From: Rhodocyclaceae bacterium
GTDB taxonomy: Bacteria > Pseudomonadota > Gammaproteobacteria > Burkholderiales > Rhodocyclaceae
Direction: 5' to 3'
Assembly (NCBI GenBank): GCA_013821865.1
Contig: PNJM01000107.1
Location: forward strand, 1-8,340
Length of the DNA stretch: 8,340 nt
Every line of letters begins with the position of its first letter. Within the stretch, counting starts at the first letter, position 1. Below are positions 6,355 through 8,340 of the stretch, one piece after another. A program made the translations under genes and the position numbers. Under the pieces are notes generated by a model that saw only the letters and a program-made list of their open reading frames with translations, ran no database searches and was not told where the DNA came from.

Positions 6355-6690
6355 ATGACCCTGCCCGAGCTTGCCGCCGGCAAATGCACGCCGCTCTCCG
6401 GCCCCGGGCATCGCCTCGATGCGGCGCATAGCGCGGAACTGCTGGCCCTGCTCCCCGGCTGGGAAAACGCAGGTAACGAAATTGCCAGGACGTTCGCCTT
6501 CAACAATTACCAGGAAACGCTGGATTTCGTGAATGAGGTTGCCCGCCTCGCCCAGCGCGAAGACCATCATCCCGACATGAACTTCGGCTACAACCGCTGC
6601 CGCGTCGCCTGGTCGACCCACTCGGTCGGCGGCCTGTCCATGAACGACTTCATCTGCGCCGCGAAAGTCGAAGCGCTGCTCGACGCTTGA
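6355..6690 (+). CDS. phhB: Pterin-4a-carbinolamine dehydratase
   Basis: A 111-residue protein of the PCD/DCoH family (COG2154), which dehydrates 4a-hydroxytetrahydrobiopterin to the quinonoid dihydropterin and so recycles the cofactor of aromatic amino acid hydroxylases. The active-site motif EDHHPD (69-74) is followed by the downstream histidine H89 in STHSVGGLSMNDFICAAK (87-104), the expected pair of blocks. W36 and the FAFNNYQETLDFVNEVA region also fit the fold. No phenylalanine hydroxylase is in the window, and PCD homologues often occur without one, so its role may instead be in another pterin pathway. The symbol phhB is by family only. One base separates it from the cytochrome stop (TAGCATG) and no Shine-Dalgarno is seen, so translation is probably coupled. 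Its TGA overlaps the TTG start of rsgA. Confidence 0.93.
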   Translation: MTLPELAAGKCTPLSGPGHRLDAAHSAELLALLPGWENAGNEIARTFAFNNYQETLDFVNEVARLAQREDHHPDMNFGYNRCRVAWSTHSVGGLSMNDFICAAKVEALLDA

Positions 6691-7562
6691 AGAAAAAAAC
6701 CCAGGGACTGGTCGTCGCCGCATTCGGCAGGCAGTACGAGGTCGAACTCGCGGACGGCTCCGTCGCCCTCTGCTACACGCGCGGCAAGAAGAGCAACGTC
6801 GCCTGCGGCGACCGTGTCTCGGTGCAGCTCAATGCCCTCGACCAGGGCGTGATCGATTCGATCGAACAGCGCGACACGCTGCTCTACCGCAGCGACGCCT
6901 TCCGCGAGAAACTCTTCGCCGCCAACGCCACGCAGGCCATCATTGTCGCCGCCGCCGAGCCGGGCTTCAGCGACGAACTGGTGACGCGCTGCATCGTCGC
7001 CGCCGAGCAGCAGCGCATGCGCGCCGTGATCGTGCTGAACAAGACCGACCTCGCCGACAAGGCCGCAGCCGCCCGCGCGCAACTGGCGCCCTTCCGCGCC
7101 CTCGGCTACACGGTGGTGGAACTGTCCGCGAAACGGAATGCGGAAGCCCTGCGGCCGCTGCTCGCCGATCAGACGAGCGTGCTGGTTGGGCAAAGCGGCA
7201 TGGGCAAGTCCACCCTCATCAACGCGCTGCTGCCGGAGGTCAAAGCCGCGACGCGCGAGATTTCGGAAGCGCTCGACTCCGGCAAGCACACCACCACGCA
7301 CACACGGCTCTACCGCCTCGACGCAAACAGCGCCCTCATCGACAGTCCCGGCATGCAGGAGTTCGGCCTGTCCCATCTCACCCGCGCCGAACTCGAACAG
7401 GGCTTCGTCGAGTTCCATCCCTATCTCGACAAATGCCGCTTCCGCGACTGCCACCACGACCGCGAACCGGACTGCGCTTTGCGCGCCGCGGTGGAGGCAG
7501 GAAAGATCAGTACGCGCAGGCTGGCCCTGTTCCACGCTCTCTGCGCCTCCATCGGCAAGTAA
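6687..7562 (+). CDS. rsgA: Ribosome small-subunit-dependent GTPase A
   Basis: A 291-residue circularly permuted GTPase that checks late maturation of the 30S subunit. The domains are in the usual order: N-terminal OB fold (~5-65), GTPase with permuted motifs, and C-terminal zinc finger. Visible motifs are G4 NKTD (118-121), G5 SAK (147-149), the P-loop GQSGMGKST (168-176), G2 threonines in GKHTTTHT (199-206) and G3 DSPG (219-222). The zinc ligands C250, C255, H257 and C263 have the same spacing as in E. coli RsgA. The start is the rare codon TTG at 6687-6689, overlapping the upstream TGA as TTGA; it gives MKKKTQGLVV and a normal length, and no ATG is better placed. The lack of a Shine-Dalgarno fits translational coupling. 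It is the last gene of the operon. Confidence 0.96.
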   Translation: MKKKTQGLVVAAFGRQYEVELADGSVALCYTRGKKSNVACGDRVSVQLNALDQGVIDSIEQRDTLLYRSDAFREKLFAANATQAIIVAAAEPGFSDELVTRCIVAAEQQRMRAVIVLNKTDLADKAAAARAQLAPFRALGYTVVELSAKRNAEALRPLLADQTSVLVGQSGMGKSTLINALLPEVKAATREISEALDSGKHTTTHTRLYRLDANSALIDSPGMQEFGLSHLTRAELEQGFVEFHPYLDKCRFRDCHHDREPDCALRAAVEAGKISTRRLALFHALCASIGK

Positions 7563-7572
7563 ATTGACTTGC
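7555..7572 (+). other. Small inverted repeat over the rsgA stop codon
   Basis: GCAAGT (7555-7560) and ACTTGC (7567-7572) form a 6-bp stem with a 6-base loop enclosing most of the stop codon. No T-run follows, so it is weak as a terminator, yet no better rsgA terminator is visible nearby. Confidence 0.3.
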
Positions 7573-7753
7573 GGACGACTGGCGTAAAGAATGCCACTGG
7601 AGCGATGCTGCCTCGTTTGACTCTGTGCGCGCCGGCTCAAGCAGTTCCAAGCGCTCTGCGCTTCCTGCGGGGAGTAGTCAAGGAAAGCAGTCTCCGCACT
7701 ACGGCGGCGAAACCGATACACTCGGCCATTCATGACGCCCTGAGCGACTTCGC
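7563..7753. other. Gene-free block of 191 bases with several hairpins, function unknown
   Basis: I find no convincing gene here; by hand count GC is about 59%, lower than the flanking genes. The block starts with a promoter-like pair TTGACT (7564-7569) and AAGAAT (7587-7592) with a 17-base spacer. A compound hairpin at 7641-7668 has an inner stem AAGCGC/GCGCTT with loop TCT and an outer GCAG/CTGC. A second possible hairpin pairs TGCGGGGAG (7666-7674, two bases bulged) with CTCCGCA (7692-7698). TTGACT at 7617-7622 is an inverted copy of AGTCAA at 7676-7681. GATACACT (7715-7722) could be a -10 for the downstream channel gene, without a clear -35. It could be a small RNA, a leader or a short dispersed repeat. 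Confidence 0.4.
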
Positions 7754-8340
7754 ATGGAAAACCTGCTCTACTGGGTCGGTCTGGTGGCCGTCGCGGTGAA
7801 CGCCCTGACCGGGGTGCTCGATGCCGGCCGCAAGAACATGGATCTCGTCGGCGTGGTGATGGTGGGCAGCGCCACCGCGCTGGGCGGCGGCACGGTGCGC
7901 GACCTCTTGCTCGACCGTCAGGTGTTCTGGATCACCGACCAGACGTATCTCATCGTCGCCCTGGCCACCACGCTGCTGGTCTTCTTCCTGGTGCGCGGCC
8001 TGCGCCTGCCGCCACGCCTGTTCCTCGTTCCGGACGCCGTCGGCCTGGCGCTGTTTACTGTCGTCGGCACCCAGGTTGCGCTGGAGTGGCACGCGCCCTG
8101 GCTGGCGGCAAGCCTGCTCGGCGTCATCACCGGCGTGGTCGGCGGCGTACTGCGCGACGTGCTCTGCAACGACGTGCCGCTGGTGTTCGTGCGGGGCGAA
8201 CTCTACGCCTCTGCCGCCTGGGTCGGCGCGCTGGCACTGATTGGCCTGCAGGCGCTCGACGTGTCACCGGTCATTGCCGCCTGGAGCGGAATGGCGATCA
8301 TCCTTGCCCTTCGCTTCCTCGCGATGGCCTTCCGCATCAC
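7754..8340 (+). CDS. TRIC-type (UPF0126) trimeric cation channel family protein, 3' end missing
   Basis: An open frame of 195 codons runs from ATG at 7754 off the window edge; family members are about 200-210 residues, so only a few codons are probably missing. The protein (MENLLYWVGLVAVAVNALTG at the start) is almost wholly hydrophobic with about seven membrane segments, as expected for bacterial TRIC channels of the inner membrane, which form trimers with a pore through each subunit for monovalent cations such as K+. The hallmark internal duplication is visible: GGGTVRDLLLDRQVFWI (44-60) is repeated as GGVLRDVLCNDVPLVFV (130-146). The glycine-rich motifs bend the pore helices in known structures. 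The start is chosen because no longer in-frame candidate has a good site; the Shine-Dalgarno is weak. It may be related to E. coli YadS or YicG, but I give no symbol. The physiological role in bacteria is largely unsettled. Confidence 0.9.
   Translation, partial: MENLLYWVGLVAVAVNALTGVLDAGRKNMDLVGVVMVGSATALGGGTVRDLLLDRQVFWITDQTYLIVALATTLLVFFLVRGLRLPPRLFLVPDAVGLALFTVVGTQVALEWHAPWLAASLLGVITGVVGGVLRDVLCNDVPLVFVRGELYASAAWVGALALIGLQALDVSPVIAAWSGMAIILALRFLAMAFRI

Noticed and set aside
6588..7733. 381-codon minus-strand frame opposite rsgA, reaching into the gene-free block
   Set aside because: Most of it is antisense to the conserved RsgA motifs, and the part in the gene-free block shows no motif I recognise.
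7569..7799. 76-codon plus-strand frame starting with TTG in the gene-free block
   Set aside because: It has no ribosome-binding site or recognisable domain and runs out of frame into the channel gene.
1..8340. Search for mobile elements, CRISPR arrays, tRNAs, toxin-antitoxin or defence genes
   Set aside because: No repeat-spacer pattern, transposase or integrase motif, tRNA-like fold or defence domain was found; the window looks like core chromosome.

Overview
The window is a GC-rich (roughly 65%) stretch of bacterial chromosome that reads like ordinary core genome of a betaproteobacterium, most likely Rhodocyclales or a close relative. That guess rests on the gene order (rho-rpmE, a GT39 membrane protein, pgi, a small DUF6494-type protein, orn, an Ste24-like protease, a small cytochrome c, a pterin dehydratase, rsgA) and on the protein sequences; no species is identified. 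I see no insertion sequence, phage, tRNA, rRNA, CRISPR array or defence system.

Layout: bases 1-182 are the 3' end of rho. Bases 183-379 hold two hairpins, a good sigma70-type promoter and a structured leader for rpmE (380-595, zinc-binding ribosomal protein bL31). rpmE is closed by a strong intrinsic terminator (600-644). A new unit then reads rightward: a GT39/ArnT-like membrane glycosyltransferase (708-2345), pgi (2357-3985) and a small DUF6494-like protein (3975-4184) whose Shine-Dalgarno lies inside pgi. The oligoribonuclease gene orn reads leftward (4726-4181), and its last 4 bases overlap those of the small gene. From a short divergent region (4727-4797) a tight rightward operon begins: Ste24-like M48 protease (4798-6039), secreted monohaem cytochrome c (6048-6353), pterin-4a-carbinolamine dehydratase (6355-6690) and rsgA (6687-7562, TTG start overlapping the upstream stop). 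A 191-base gene-free block (7563-7753) with several hairpins precedes a TRIC-type cation channel gene (7754 to the edge) that is cut only near its 3' end.

Functionally the genes cover transcription termination, ribosome structure and assembly (Rho, bL31, RsgA), sugar metabolism and envelope glycosylation (Pgi, GT39), decay of short RNA (Orn), envelope protein quality control (M48), periplasmic electron transfer (cytochrome c) and ion flux (TRIC). No new multi-gene system is evident. The points most worth a second look are the haem environment of the small cytochrome, which lacks a methionine ligand, the structured rpmE leader, the unexplained block before the TRIC gene, and the uncharacterised small protein translationally coupled to pgi.
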